DNA of 41,157 nucleotides from DYTO01 sp040757795 (GCA_040757795.1 JBFLWG010000003.1:1-41157), one strand, 5' to 3'. Shown: positions 24,962 through 33,460, numbered from the stretch's first letter. Made by a program: numbers and translations. Notes: generated by a model from the sequence alone, not told the origin.

Positions 24962-25696
24962 TCAGGCTTTTCCCGCGAGCCACTTCAGTATCTGGCCGCC
25001 GAACTGCAGGTACAGGTTGCCCAACTCTGCCCCTTCAACCACTTTTCTGTCCTTGCCCCAGTCGACCATCCCGCCCACCCAGTGCGGCGAAAGGTCCGTG
25101 GTGAAGGCGAGCGACCTTCCTTCCCCGTACTCTCCGACCACTAGCAGCGGCACCTCTTGCTTCGCAAGCTTCACTTCTTCCACGTGGCCCTTGCCGACCG
25201 ACTCTATCCTTCTCATGCTCAACAGCACTTCTGCGCCTGCTTTGGTGGTCACGGCATTGTACCCGCAAACGGTCGGGGGGTCGTTCCAAGGCAGCCCTTT
25301 CAGAATCGGGTGGTCCTTTTTCTTTATTATTTTGAACCCATTGGGGTCGTTTACGCGGTCGTCCTTGGGGGAACACTTCACCGGCAGTATCTCCTCTACC
25401 GGCGTCCCGTGGTAATTCCCGTTGGAACCCGTGAAAGACCACCACCCGCCAATCATCCCCAGACCTTTGCCTCCTTCCACGTACTCTTTCAAAAGCTCCA
25501 TCTTTTTGTTTCCTATGTTTTGGGCCGGCCCATCGCTGATCACCACTGCGTCGTATTTTTGCAGCTCGGAAAGCTTCGAGGGCGCTTCGCTGAGCTTCTC
25601 TGGCGCGATGCGAAGAAAGTCGAAACCGCTGTTTTTCGTCACTGCTAACAGATACCTCGCATATGCCTCAAGTTCGCCTAAAATCAACACTCGCAT
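24962..25696 (-). CDS. Class I glutamine amidotransferase-like protein (PF07090 type), no catalytic cysteine
   Basis: A 244-residue flavodoxin-like protein of the GATase1-like group: a beta strand MRVLILGE, YDAVVISDGPAQNIG, then VEGGKGLGMIGGWWSFTG where true amidotransferases carry the nucleophile Cys. Here the elbow has Trp-Ser and no cysteine, and TPVEEILPV and GEYGEGRSLAFTTDLSPHW follow. It is therefore unlikely to hydrolyse glutamine. The ATG lies about 24 nt after a TTAAATAG box (near 25716-25722), so it is probably leaderless. It is 88 nt upstream of the PfkB kinase in the same direction and may belong to the same sugar pathway. Confidence 0.82.
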   Translation of the reverse strand: MRVLILGELEAYARYLLAVTKNSGFDFLRIAPEKLSEAPSKLSELQKYDAVVISDGPAQNIGNKKMELLKEYVEGGKGLGMIGGWWSFTGSNGNYHGTPVEEILPVKCSPKDDRVNDPNGFKIIKKKDHPILKGLPWNDPPTVCGYNAVTTKAGAEVLLSMRRIESVGKGHVEEVKLAKQEVPLLVVGEYGEGRSLAFTTDLSPHWVGGMVDWGKDRKVVEGAELGNLYLQFGGQILKWLAGKA

Positions 25697-25793
25697 AGAT
25701 ATAGGACTGAAAGATTCTATTTAAGGCTTTTTGCAGAAGTCGGACGAAATTTATCTTCCCGAGATAGCAATTTAAGAGGCATTTTTTCATTAT

Positions 25794-27437
25794 TTGTATA
25801 AGCGGACAGGAGGTAAGAAAACGCTTTCTGCTGTAAAATCATCCTGGAGGAAGCCTGAAAAGACTGGCGCGGGCATGGCCCCCAAAGAAGGGTACAGGAT
25901 AGTCCTGACCTCAGACCTTCCGACCATGAGCAACTTTGGCAACGACCCGTTCATGGCATTTCTCTGCACCTTCCCTCATAAAATTGTGAACAGGCTGTTG
26001 ACCAAGTATTTCGAGCCCCGGCTGGACGAAGAGGGGCGGCCGGAGTTCGCATCTTACGGCCTGCGCAGGGTAGAGGCCATCCTGTCAAAGGAATTTGGAG
26101 AAGAAAACGTGGTTGTCGCGCACCCCCAGACGCTGAACCGCTTCGTGGGGGAAAACACCAAAGTGATCGGTGTTTCAAGCCACGACCCGATGGGGATGGC
26201 CTACGTCAGCAGGACTTACAACGCAATCCTCGGCTTTGGCGGCGACTCCGTCAACTACTATTATTTCAAGCAGCTTCTGGACCACCCGGCAATCCGATGG
26301 CGGAACAAGGAAAAAACCAAGCTCATGGTAGGCGGCCCCGGCGCCTGGCAGATCAAGGACATGAAGATGCAGGATGCTTTGGGCATCGACATCCTGGCCC
26401 ACGGAGACGCCGAGCGGGATCTGGCGAAAGTGGTCAGGGATATTTTGGACGGCAGGGACATCGGCAGCGAGGTCCTGATGAGCCAAGTTGACCCTGAGAA
26501 AGACGGCATCCCCCCGATAATCAGGCCCTCGAGCTACGGCTGCGTTGAGATAACCCGGGGATGCGGAAGGGGGTGCCAGTTCTGCTACCCCACAACAAGG
26601 AAGAGATGCTCCCTCCCCATGGACTTCATATTGAAGGAGGTCAAAACAAACGCGGACGGCGGCACGAAATCCATTTTCATCATCTCGGACGACATCTTCC
26701 TTTATGAAATCGGGCCAAACTTCGTCCCGAACAGGAAAAAAGTAGTTGAACTTTTCTCGAAGATAGCCTCACAGCCCGGGGTGGAAGACATACACCTCTC
26801 CCACGCCGCCATGGCCCCTGTGGTGGCGGACCCTAAGATGATAGAAGAGCTAAGCCCCATCCTGCTTGAGAAAACCCACCGGCGCTTCTGCGGGAAGCCG
26901 TACGTGACGGTGGAGATCGGGGTAGAAACCGGAAGCGTCAGGCTGATGAAGAAGGGTATGAGGGGGAAGGCGCTGCCATTCAGCGTTGACAAGTGGCATG
27001 AGATAGTCGACACCGGGCTGGGGACACTGAACGACAACGCCTGGTATCCTCTCTGCACATTCCTTGTTGGGCCCCCTGACGAGACCGAGGATGACGTCAT
27101 GGCGACTCTGGAGCTGCTTGACAAAATAAAGGACAAGAAGCTGCTTTACGTCCCGGTCCTTTTCATCCCCATCAAAGGCACATTCTGGGAGCAGGAGAAG
27201 TCGGTTGGGCTGGATTACCTGTCGGAGCTGCAGTGGGAGGTCATATCCACGGGCTGGGAGCGAAACCTCAGGATATGGAAGAAGGAGAGCGAAAGGATAG
27301 TGAAAACTGCCGGGTTTTTCGCCTATTGGCTTTACCTGAGGTGGAAGCACGGCGGGAAGACAGTTCGGCCTGTGATGAGATTCTTGGGTCTCATGGGGCA
27401 GCGCGCCAAGCGGAGGCAGGCATCGCGTGCGGCCTAG
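25794..27437 (+). CDS. B12-binding radical SAM protein, GrsA/GrsB-like
   Basis: A 547-residue enzyme with an N-terminal cobalamin-binding-like domain and a central radical SAM barrel. The cluster motif is C257xxxC261xxC264 (TRGCGRGCQFC). The opening RIVLTSDLPTMSNF, the GVSSHDPMGMAYVS segment and LMVGGPGAWQIK recall, from memory, the archaeal family that includes the GDGT ring synthases GrsA and GrsB, which modify membrane lipid chains. It has no DxHxxG cobalamin motif that I can see (SSHDPMG replaces it). The start is uncertain: TTG 25794 fits a leaderless transcript from TTTAAG at 25770, while ATG 25875 begins MAPKEGYRIV and would remove a basic 27-residue extension. Confidence 0.8.
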   Translation: MYKRTGGKKTLSAVKSSWRKPEKTGAGMAPKEGYRIVLTSDLPTMSNFGNDPFMAFLCTFPHKIVNRLLTKYFEPRLDEEGRPEFASYGLRRVEAILSKEFGEENVVVAHPQTLNRFVGENTKVIGVSSHDPMGMAYVSRTYNAILGFGGDSVNYYYFKQLLDHPAIRWRNKEKTKLMVGGPGAWQIKDMKMQDALGIDILAHGDAERDLAKVVRDILDGRDIGSEVLMSQVDPEKDGIPPIIRPSSYGCVEITRGCGRGCQFCYPTTRKRCSLPMDFILKEVKTNADGGTKSIFIISDDIFLYEIGPNFVPNRKKVVELFSKIASQPGVEDIHLSHAAMAPVVADPKMIEELSPILLEKTHRRFCGKPYVTVEIGVETGSVRLMKKGMRGKALPFSVDKWHEIVDTGLGTLNDNAWYPLCTFLVGPPDETEDDVMATLELLDKIKDKKLLYVPVLFIPIKGTFWEQEKSVGLDYLSELQWEVISTGWERNLRIWKKESERIVKTAGFFAYWLYLRWKHGGKTVRPVMRFLGLMGQRAKRRQASRAA

Positions 27438-27467
27438 TAGCGGTTAGATTAAAGTCTCTTGAAGTTC

Positions 27468-27500
27468 AAAAAAATTAAAGAGCGAGATGTTCCCGCTCTT
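27468..27500 (-). terminator. Hairpin plus T-run terminator
   Basis: Reading the minus strand, the stop codon of the small membrane protein runs into a stem with 7-bp arms (AAGAGCG/CGCTCTT, 27478-27500) and a 9-nt loop, followed within a few bases by seven T (27468-27474). The stem also lies 40 nt after the stop of the convergent radical SAM gene and could help end both transcripts. Confidence 0.6.
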
Positions 27501-27858
27501 AACCACTTTTCGCTATCGCCAATATCGTTTTCAATGCAATCAAAATCGCTCCAGCACCCACGAACACTGTGATGTTGGCTGCCAACCTTAGAAGTTCAAC
27601 TGGTATCGCGACCAGCATCAGTTGCTGCATACCCAACGCCGTGACTATGAAAACCACCGACGCAAACAGGTACGGGCCAGTTTCCTTTGAGCTCACGTTC
27701 GCAATCCCGACGATTATCCCAAGTACCGCGAGACCAACGTAGAGCCATCCAGACGGGGTTATGAAAACCGCTGCTACTGTGATCAACAGGCCAACGTAGA
27801 ATGCTATCGGGCCGACCAGTTTCATTGTGGACACTGCAGCTGCTTTTCCTCTTGGCAA
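27499..27858 (-). CDS. Four-helix membrane protein
   Basis: Unrecognised 119-residue protein with about four membrane helices, starting with LVGPIAFYVGLLITVAAVFI and including LYVGLAVLGIIVGIANV, LFASVVFIVTALGMQQLML and VFVGAGAILIALKTILAI. The TTG at 27858 is chosen because GGAGGTG lies five bases upstream; a GTG at 27876 would overlap that site. An ATTTAAAT at 27892-27899 suggests its own promoter, so it is probably not part of the ribosomal operon, although it occupies the place where L12 would be expected after uL10. Confidence 0.7.
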   Translation of the reverse strand: MPRGKAAAVSTMKLVGPIAFYVGLLITVAAVFITPSGWLYVGLAVLGIIVGIANVSSKETGPYLFASVVFIVTALGMQQLMLVAIPVELLRLAANITVFVGAGAILIALKTILAIAKSG

Positions 27859-27928
27859 TTTTGCACCTCCAACCACAACTAGTTTTCAGGCATTTAAATT
27901 GATCTTAAACGTTTGGATTTTTCCAAAT

Positions 27929-28840
27929 TCAAGAAGGTACAACCGCCGCTTTCAGCTCATCATCGAGTGCTCCGGGGTTCTTGGCTCCGATGACGGCCGC
28001 TAGAGCCAGCATTTGACCTTTGGCCTTGAGCAGCAGGACTGGCATCACGGGACCCACCATGAGCGAGGAGTTCAATGCCAAATTCATGGCAGAGGTCTTC
28101 GACTTCACCAGCAAAATGCTGATTGTCTCCCTCGCTGGGTAGCTTGAGTTCACGGCAAGATTGAAGGCAAACGCCCTCGATTCCAGGAGCTGAGATATGA
28201 CGGCTTTCTCGTCGACATCAAGAACGCTGCCGACAAAGATGGTTCCTCCTTCAAAAGCGGCTTTGAGCCTTATCCCAAGCTCCAACGGCATTATCCCGAA
28301 CTTCGCGATGGCGTCGGAGACTTCTTTTGTTATGACGTCACCGACCTTCAGTATGTGGAAGTTCTCTAGGATGACAACCTTGCCGGCCTGTATGCGGGCC
28401 TTTATGCCAAGTTTCTGCAGCTCTCCCACAGCTGGGCCTGGGGCCAGGTCTGTGTCCCCTGCTGGGATGACTATATCTTTCTGGGATTTTGACCCGGGCT
28501 TGGCGGGGGCGTTCACCCTGCTGTCCCGGAGGAACTTGTTCAGCTTGAAGGGGTTCATCTTCGAGAAAATTATCCCAGACTGCCCGCCGACGAGCCCCGC
28601 CAGCTCCTTAATCTTTCCGTCCTTTTCTGCCGCCCTGTCCAACCCGCGCGTCAAAAGCGTGTTTTTGGAAACCACGATGACCGCCTGGCCTCTTAGTTTC
28701 TGCCTGAGCTGCTGGAACTGCTTGGCCGGCAGCTCCGAGATGTCCACCAGCCCTATCACCGGGTACTCCTTGGCCAGCCTGCTCAGCTCGTCCACGACCT
28801 CCTGCTTCCAAGGCGCGACTTCCACTTTGCCGACCATCAT
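27929..28840 (-). CDS. rpl10: Ribosomal protein uL10 (P0), lacking the acidic C-terminal tail
   Basis: Stalk-base protein that binds 23S rRNA and carries the L12 dimers recruiting translation factors. The N-terminal rRNA-binding domain (VGLVDISELPAKQFQQLRQKL) and the archaeal insert domain are present, and helices able to bind L12 follow (YPARETISILLVKSK, MPVLLLKAKGQMLALA). The protein ends after DDELKAAVVPS at residue 303. Archaeal homologues usually continue with a charged linker and the factor-binding tail; none is present here. The ATG ATG start overlaps the uL1 stop (ATGA). Confidence 0.95.
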   Translation of the reverse strand: MMVGKVEVAPWKQEVVDELSRLAKEYPVIGLVDISELPAKQFQQLRQKLRGQAVIVVSKNTLLTRGLDRAAEKDGKIKELAGLVGGQSGIIFSKMNPFKLNKFLRDSRVNAPAKPGSKSQKDIVIPAGDTDLAPGPAVGELQKLGIKARIQAGKVVILENFHILKVGDVITKEVSDAIAKFGIMPLELGIRLKAAFEGGTIFVGSVLDVDEKAVISQLLESRAFAFNLAVNSSYPARETISILLVKSKTSAMNLALNSSLMVGPVMPVLLLKAKGQMLALAAVIGAKNPGALDDELKAAVVPS

Positions 28841-29490
28841 CCCACATTCACCTTCGCGGGTTTTCCCATCGTTGCCTTGATTGTGACAGACCTGATCTGC
28901 CCTCCTGAGTCTGAGACTTTCTTCTCGACAGCATCCAAGACCGCACGGGCGTTTTCAGCTATCTGGTCGTCAGTCATGCTTTCCTTGCCTATCCTGCCAT
29001 GGAAGGCCAGCTGCGCCTTGTTGGCCAACCTGATCGTCTTCCTGAACCGCTCCATGATGGGGGCGGGGTTGGCGTTCTGCGGCACTGGCTTGGGCATTTT
29101 GCCTCGCGGGCCAAGCACAGGGCCAAACACCTTGCCTATGAGAACCATCAGGTCGGACTGGGCCACAGTGAAGTCGTAATTTTTCATGATGCTCTTTATT
29201 TTTTTCTTGTTTCCCTGCAGGGACTCTATTTCCCCGCGCCCGATGATACCATCGGCCCCGGCGTCCCTCGCCACCCTAGCCATCTCCCCGTCCGCGAATA
29301 CGAGAATTCTCTTCGGCTCCCCGGCGCCGTGCGGCAGGACAACATCCTCTGTGACCTTGCCTTCTGGTTTTTTCACATCTATTCCCTTTATCGTTATCGT
29401 GATGTCGACTCCCTGCGCGAATTTCCTCTTTCCGCTACCTTCCCGCATCTCCTTGACGGCCTTGGCCAGGTCCTCGTTTGAAAACGGCAT
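28837..29490 (-). CDS. rpl1: Ribosomal protein uL1
   Basis: Forms the L1 stalk that handles E-site tRNA and often represses its own operon in archaea. The 217-residue length and signatures (KVFGPVLGPRGKMPKPVPQN, and IRSVTIKATMGKPAKVNVG at the C-terminus) are typical. It begins directly after the uL11 stop and overlaps uL10 by four bases, so the three are one translationally coupled operon. Confidence 0.97.
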   Translation of the reverse strand: MPFSNEDLAKAVKEMREGSGKRKFAQGVDITITIKGIDVKKPEGKVTEDVVLPHGAGEPKRILVFADGEMARVARDAGADGIIGRGEIESLQGNKKKIKSIMKNYDFTVAQSDLMVLIGKVFGPVLGPRGKMPKPVPQNANPAPIMERFRKTIRLANKAQLAFHGRIGKESMTDDQIAENARAVLDAVEKKVSDSGGQIRSVTIKATMGKPAKVNVG

Positions 29491-29997
29491 CTACTTCAGC
29501 TCCTCATCCCTTTTTCCTTCGTCAAGCTCTTTCTGCACTTCCTCGGCGCCCTTCCCGTCCACAGTCACGCCCATGCTGACGCATGTCCCCAGAACCTCCT
29601 TGACGGCCGCCTTGAGCGACCTCGCGAGGCTGCCTGCAGTCTTCAGCTTGGCGATCTCCACTGCCTTCGCGAACGGGAGGTCCCCGACAACCTCCGAGCC
29701 CGAGGTCTTGGCACCCTTCTCCAAACCTGCCTCCTTTTTGATGAGCGCTGAGACCGGCGGCGAGCCGACCTCCACCTCAAACTGGCGCGTTTTCGGGTCA
29801 ACCACCACAGTCACCGGTATCTTCATTCCGGCCATCTTGCTCGTCTTCTCGTTGATTTTCGCCACTACCTGCGCGACATTGGCCCCAAGCGGTCCTAGGG
29901 CCGGGCCCAATGGCGGCCCTGCGGAGGCCTTTCCTCCCTCCACCAGCACTTTGACTTTAGGTTTCGTCCAAATCACCACGTTGAATGATGTTCCCAC
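29491..29997 (-). CDS. rpl11: Ribosomal protein uL11
   Basis: Base of the GTPase-associated centre of the large subunit. The N-terminal signature VLVEGGKASAGPPLGPALGP and the C-terminal rRNA-binding domain (LKTAGSLARSLKAAVKEVLGTC) are clear. The GTG start at 29997 is preceded by TTTTTTAAC about 20-25 nt away and no Shine-Dalgarno, which fits a leaderless message. First gene of the uL11-uL1-uL10 operon, divergent from the PUA gene. Confidence 0.96.
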   Translation of the reverse strand: MGTSFNVVIWTKPKVKVLVEGGKASAGPPLGPALGPLGANVAQVVAKINEKTSKMAGMKIPVTVVVDPKTRQFEVEVGSPPVSALIKKEAGLEKGAKTSGSEVVGDLPFAKAVEIAKLKTAGSLARSLKAAVKEVLGTCVSMGVTVDGKGAEEVQKELDEGKRDEELK

Positions 29998-30082
29998 AAA
30001 AGTAAACTGTATGTGTTAAAAAAGCCTCGGTCGCCCCCCACAACTGGATATTGTTAAAGCTTCGGGCGGACATCTATAACAG

Positions 30083-30562
30083 ATGCAGGGAAGAAGGCAC
30101 CATCTGAGAAAGGACGAGGCGAAGGAGCTCTCCGAAGCCGTCGGAGGGAAGCTTCCAACACTTTTGAAAACTCTGCAAAATGGCGTGGAGATAGTAAGGC
30201 TGGACGATGAGACTGAGGTGATATTCGCTGGGGGGGAGGAAATCCTGGCGAAGGTGAAAGGGGAATTCGTGCCGACGCTGACGGCGCTGGAAGCGGCCCG
30301 GCTCAAGCGGGTCGTTGTGGACATGGGGGCGGTGCCGCACCTGGCGAACGGCGCGGACGTGATGGCGCCCGGGATAGTCTTTGCGGACGACGGCATAAAA
30401 TCCGGGGAAATCGTGGAGGTTTCCGACGAGCGCCACGGCAAGCCAATCGCCGTGGGGGTGGCGCTGGTGGACGGGCTGTTAATGAAAGGCGGCAAAGGGC
30501 GAGCCGTGAAGAACATCCACCATATTGGTGACAAGATATGGAAAACCCTCCGCAAAGGTTGA
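30083..30562 (+). CDS. PUA-domain RNA-binding protein (MCTS1-like)
   Basis: A 159-residue archaeal protein with an N-terminal domain and a C-terminal PUA domain, like eukaryotic MCTS1, which acts on ribosomes during initiation or recycling. The PUA part runs from about residue 75 (RVVVDMGAVPHLANGADVMA, then GIVFADDGIKSGEIVEV and KGRAVKNIHHIGD). A TTGTTAAAG about 30 nt upstream of the ATG suggests a nearly leaderless message. It is next to the ribosomal protein operon, in line with a translation role. Confidence 0.9.
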   Translation: MQGRRHHLRKDEAKELSEAVGGKLPTLLKTLQNGVEIVRLDDETEVIFAGGEEILAKVKGEFVPTLTALEAARLKRVVVDMGAVPHLANGADVMAPGIVFADDGIKSGEIVEVSDERHGKPIAVGVALVDGLLMKGGKGRAVKNIHHIGDKIWKTLRKG

Positions 30563-30617
30563 GCTTCCCGCTAAAGTTAAATAGCTTGAGCAACGAGCAA
30601 GCATTGACGGTGGTGTT

Positions 30618-30986
30618 TTGAGAACCATCAAAAAGCTGTTCACCAAGCCGGGACAATCCCCAGAGATAGCCGAGGAAGTGCCGATAATGGAGGTAGAGCC
30701 CTCCGGAGCCTCGTTCTGCCGGGATATCGAGCCGGTCTATGTGAAGAGCATAGAGCTCCAGGGGCCGACCAGCATCCAGGACGCGACGGAGGAACTCCAG
30801 CACGGCAACATTGTCATCATAGATCTGGGATTGCTCCTTAACCAGAACCCCGCCGACGCCAAACATGCCGTCGACCAACTCAAGGCGTTTTCATTGAAAA
30901 TCGGCGGCGATGTGGGCAGGCTGACTGATTCTAAGATAATCGCCACCCCGAAGCTCGTAAAGCTCCAGTTCAAGAAACAGACCTGA
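30618..30986 (+). CDS. sepF: SepF-like cell-division protein
   Basis: A 122-residue archaeal SepF, the membrane anchor for FtsZ in many archaea. The N-terminal MRTIKKLFTK may form a membrane-binding amphipathic helix. The SepF core is seen in VYVKSIELQG, QDATEELQHGNIVIIDLGLL and AFSLKIGGDVGRLTDSKIIATP. The TTG at 30618 has GGTGGT just upstream, and TTAAATAG near 30585 is a plausible TATA box. FtsZ itself is not in the window. Confidence 0.9.
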   Translation: MRTIKKLFTKPGQSPEIAEEVPIMEVEPSGASFCRDIEPVYVKSIELQGPTSIQDATEELQHGNIVIIDLGLLLNQNPADAKHAVDQLKAFSLKIGGDVGRLTDSKIIATPKLVKLQFKKQT

Positions 30987-30999
30987 TTTTGGTGTACTG

Positions 31000-31548
31000 A
31001 TGAAGAAGGGGTTTGTGCTTCCCATCGAGCGCTGCCCAGCCTGTGGCGCCCAAGGGACATGCGAGTTCAGGGGGATGATCCACGAAATCCCGCACTTTGG
31101 GGAAACGATGGAGACTGTGGTGTCGTGCAGCAGGTGCAAGTTCAGACACACCGACGTCATGCACCTGGGGGAGAGGGAGCCTGTCGAGTATGGGTTCAAA
31201 ATAACATCGGAGGACGACATGATGGTCCGGGTGGTCAGGTCAAGCACCGGCACTGTGGATGTGCCCGAACTCGGGGTGAAGGTCAGGCCGGGGCCGGGAA
31301 GTGAGGGCTACATCTCGAACGTCGAAGGGGTACTCAACAGGATGGAGGACGCCATAAGGCTGTCGCTGAACGACGCCAAGGGGGAGGCCAGGGCCCGCGC
31401 CATGGCCAAGCTGGAGAAGCTTGAGAGGATAAAGAAAGGGGAAAGCCCAGCCATGCTGATAATCGCCGACCCCTACGGGCACAGCGCCATTGTCGACAGC
31501 CGGGCGAAAAAGCGCAAACTCACAAAAGAGGAAATATCCCGACTTTGA
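31000..31548 (+). CDS. ZPR1-related zinc-finger protein
   Basis: A 182-residue single-unit archaeal ZPR1-type protein. The zinc finger has Cys12-x2-Cys15 and Cys43-x2-Cys46 (CPAC, CSRC), followed by the ZPR1 beta-rich domain (GYISNVEGVLNRMEDAI) and a helix rich in charged residues. Eukaryotic ZPR1 assists folding of elongation factor 1A; the archaeal role is presumed similar but is not shown. It begins 13 nt after sepF and ends one base before the stop of the convergent fttA gene. Confidence 0.9.
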   Translation: MKKGFVLPIERCPACGAQGTCEFRGMIHEIPHFGETMETVVSCSRCKFRHTDVMHLGEREPVEYGFKITSEDDMMVRVVRSSTGTVDVPELGVKVRPGPGSEGYISNVEGVLNRMEDAIRLSLNDAKGEARARAMAKLEKLERIKKGESPAMLIIADPYGHSAIVDSRAKKRKLTKEEISRL

Positions 31549-31549
31549 G

Positions 31550-33460
31550 CTACCTCAGCCTTATCGTCTCCATGTTCATTGGTGCCCTCGTCTCTATCCT
31601 GAAAAGCTTGTATATAGTGCTGGCGAGGTCGTGGCACTTGCTTTCCTCCCCGTGGATGTTGATCACTCGTTCCGGCTTCGGCACGAGCCTCTTGATGTAG
31701 TTCAAGATCTGCACCCTGTCGGAGTGGCCGCTGAACCCCTCCACTGTCTTAATCTCCATGTTCACCTTGACCTCCTCCAGCCGGCCCTTTTCCCCCCTGA
31801 TTGCCACCTCATTCCAGCCCTTCTGAACCCTCCTGCCGAAGGAGCCCTCCGACTGGTAGCCGACGAAGACCAGGGTGTTGCTCGGGTCGGGTGCCAGCCT
31901 CTTGAAGTACTCCATCACGGGCCCGCCAGTCATCATGCCCGCCGTCGAAATTACCACTCCCGGTCCACTCTCTATCACCTCTGCCCGCTTGTCGGGCCCT
32001 GTAACCTTCACGAAAGTGTCGGAAAGGAACGGGTTGGTGTCTTTCTTGAATATCGAGTCCCGCAGCTCCTGGGAAAGGAACTCCGGGTATGCTGTGTGGA
32101 CGGCCGTGGCCTCCCATATCATGCCGTCCAGGTAAACCGGGATGTCGTCAAGCAGCCCATCCCTTCTGTAGCTCTCCAGAAGTACCATCATCTCCTGAGC
32201 CCTTCCGACCGCGAATGCCGGGACCACAACCTTCCCTCCCCTCTTCACTGTTTCCCTGACTATCTCCACGAACTCCTCCTCAGCGTTGGCCCTTCGGGGC
32301 TGCACATCCTGGGCACCTCCGTAAGTGCTGTCTATTATCAGCGTCTCGGACCTCGGGAAGGTGTAGACGGCAGGTGAAAAGAGGCGGCTCCTGTCAAACT
32401 TTATGTCCCCTGTGTAGACCACATTGTACAGGCCCTCGCCCACATGGAAATGGGCGATTGACGACCCAAGTATGTGGCCGGCGTTGTGCAGGGTGACCCT
32501 GAGGTCGGGGGCGATGTCGGTGACGTCCCCGTAGTCGAGCGGGATGGTGTGGGCCAAGAACCTGCCTATGTCCCTCTTGTCGTAGGGCATCAGCTTGTCC
32601 TCCCTCTCGGCTATCTCGACATAGTCCACCTGGAGCAGCACCGCCAGGTCCCTCGTGGGGGCCGTACAGTAGACCGGCCCCTCGTAGCCCATCTTGTAGA
32701 GATACGGGATGAAGCCGCAATGATCAAGATGCGCGTGGGTCAGGACCACGGCGTCAAGCTTGTCAAGCCTGACCTCCGGCAGCTCGAGGTGTGGGAAGGC
32801 CCTGTCCTCCGACGCCACATTGACGCCGCAGTCGACCATCACAGTGCTTTCCGGCGTCTGGAGCAGGAAGCAGGAGCGGCCGACCTCCCTGGACCCGCCG
32901 AGCGTCGTCAGCCTCACCCAGTCGCCCTTCGCGGTCTTCTCCCGGTGGATTCTCTTGCCGACCTTCTTCAAGACGCTGCGGCGGTCGGCTCCGGCGTGAA
33001 TCATGGAAAGCCTTATGTTCCTGACAAGGTCCGACTTTATCGGGGGGGCTCTGACGACCTTTGGGGTCCACTTTATTTTGTACATGAGCTCTCGTAGGAG
33101 GGCGCCCTCCTTCCCTATCACCACTCCGGGCTTCTCGGCCTCGATGGTGACCTCCCCGACGTCTTCGTTGAAGATGATGTCGGTTATTCCGGCCTCGGGA
33201 GAAACCATTGCCCTGATCTGCTCCTCCGCCTTCTTCTTGTCCGTGAGTATGGACTCGTCCGGGCGCAGGATTATGCGTTTCCGGATTTTTTTCGCCAGCT
33301 CTTTTATCACGTCCCCGTCCTCGGCCAGCAGATCGAGCTTGCTGCAGTATAGAACTACCCTCGGCCCCTCGAAATCCACATCTGAAACCGAGTCGCCGAA
33401 GGTGGTCTCTTCCTTCACCACCTTCTTTATTTCCTTAAGCAGCTCCTCTGCGCCTCCCAT
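31550..33460 (-). CDS. fttA: aCPSF1/FttA: KH-MBL-beta-CASP ribonuclease, transcription termination factor
   Basis: Endo- and exoribonuclease related to CPSF73 that ends archaeal transcription by cleaving and chasing nascent RNA. The N-terminal KH region includes KPGVVIGKEG (110-119). The metallo-beta-lactamase motif HAHLDH is at 242-247, followed by HNAGHILGSS, VYTGDIKFD and the C-terminal GFSGHSD histidine motif. The beta-CASP insert is between. The 636-residue length is standard. It starts 22 nt after psmB with AGGTG before the ATG; a proteasome-beta/aCPSF1 pairing is frequent in archaea. Confidence 0.96.
   Translation of the reverse strand: MGGAEELLKEIKKVVKEETTFGDSVSDVDFEGPRVVLYCSKLDLLAEDGDVIKELAKKIRKRIILRPDESILTDKKKAEEQIRAMVSPEAGITDIIFNEDVGEVTIEAEKPGVVIGKEGALLRELMYKIKWTPKVVRAPPIKSDLVRNIRLSMIHAGADRRSVLKKVGKRIHREKTAKGDWVRLTTLGGSREVGRSCFLLQTPESTVMVDCGVNVASEDRAFPHLELPEVRLDKLDAVVLTHAHLDHCGFIPYLYKMGYEGPVYCTAPTRDLAVLLQVDYVEIAEREDKLMPYDKRDIGRFLAHTIPLDYGDVTDIAPDLRVTLHNAGHILGSSIAHFHVGEGLYNVVYTGDIKFDRSRLFSPAVYTFPRSETLIIDSTYGGAQDVQPRRANAEEEFVEIVRETVKRGGKVVVPAFAVGRAQEMMVLLESYRRDGLLDDIPVYLDGMIWEATAVHTAYPEFLSQELRDSIFKKDTNPFLSDTFVKVTGPDKRAEVIESGPGVVISTAGMMTGGPVMEYFKRLAPDPSNTLVFVGYQSEGSFGRRVQKGWNEVAIRGEKGRLEEVKVNMEIKTVEGFSGHSDRVQILNYIKRLVPKPERVINIHGEESKCHDLASTIYKLFRIETRAPMNMETIRLR

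Noticed and set aside
29186..30019. 277-codon plus-strand frame, Ser/Pro-rich
   Set aside because: Antisense to uL1 and uL11, which are certain; typical shadow composition.
31490..32377. 295-codon plus-strand frame
   Set aside because: Starts in the end of the ZPR1 gene and is antisense to fttA; no domain seen.
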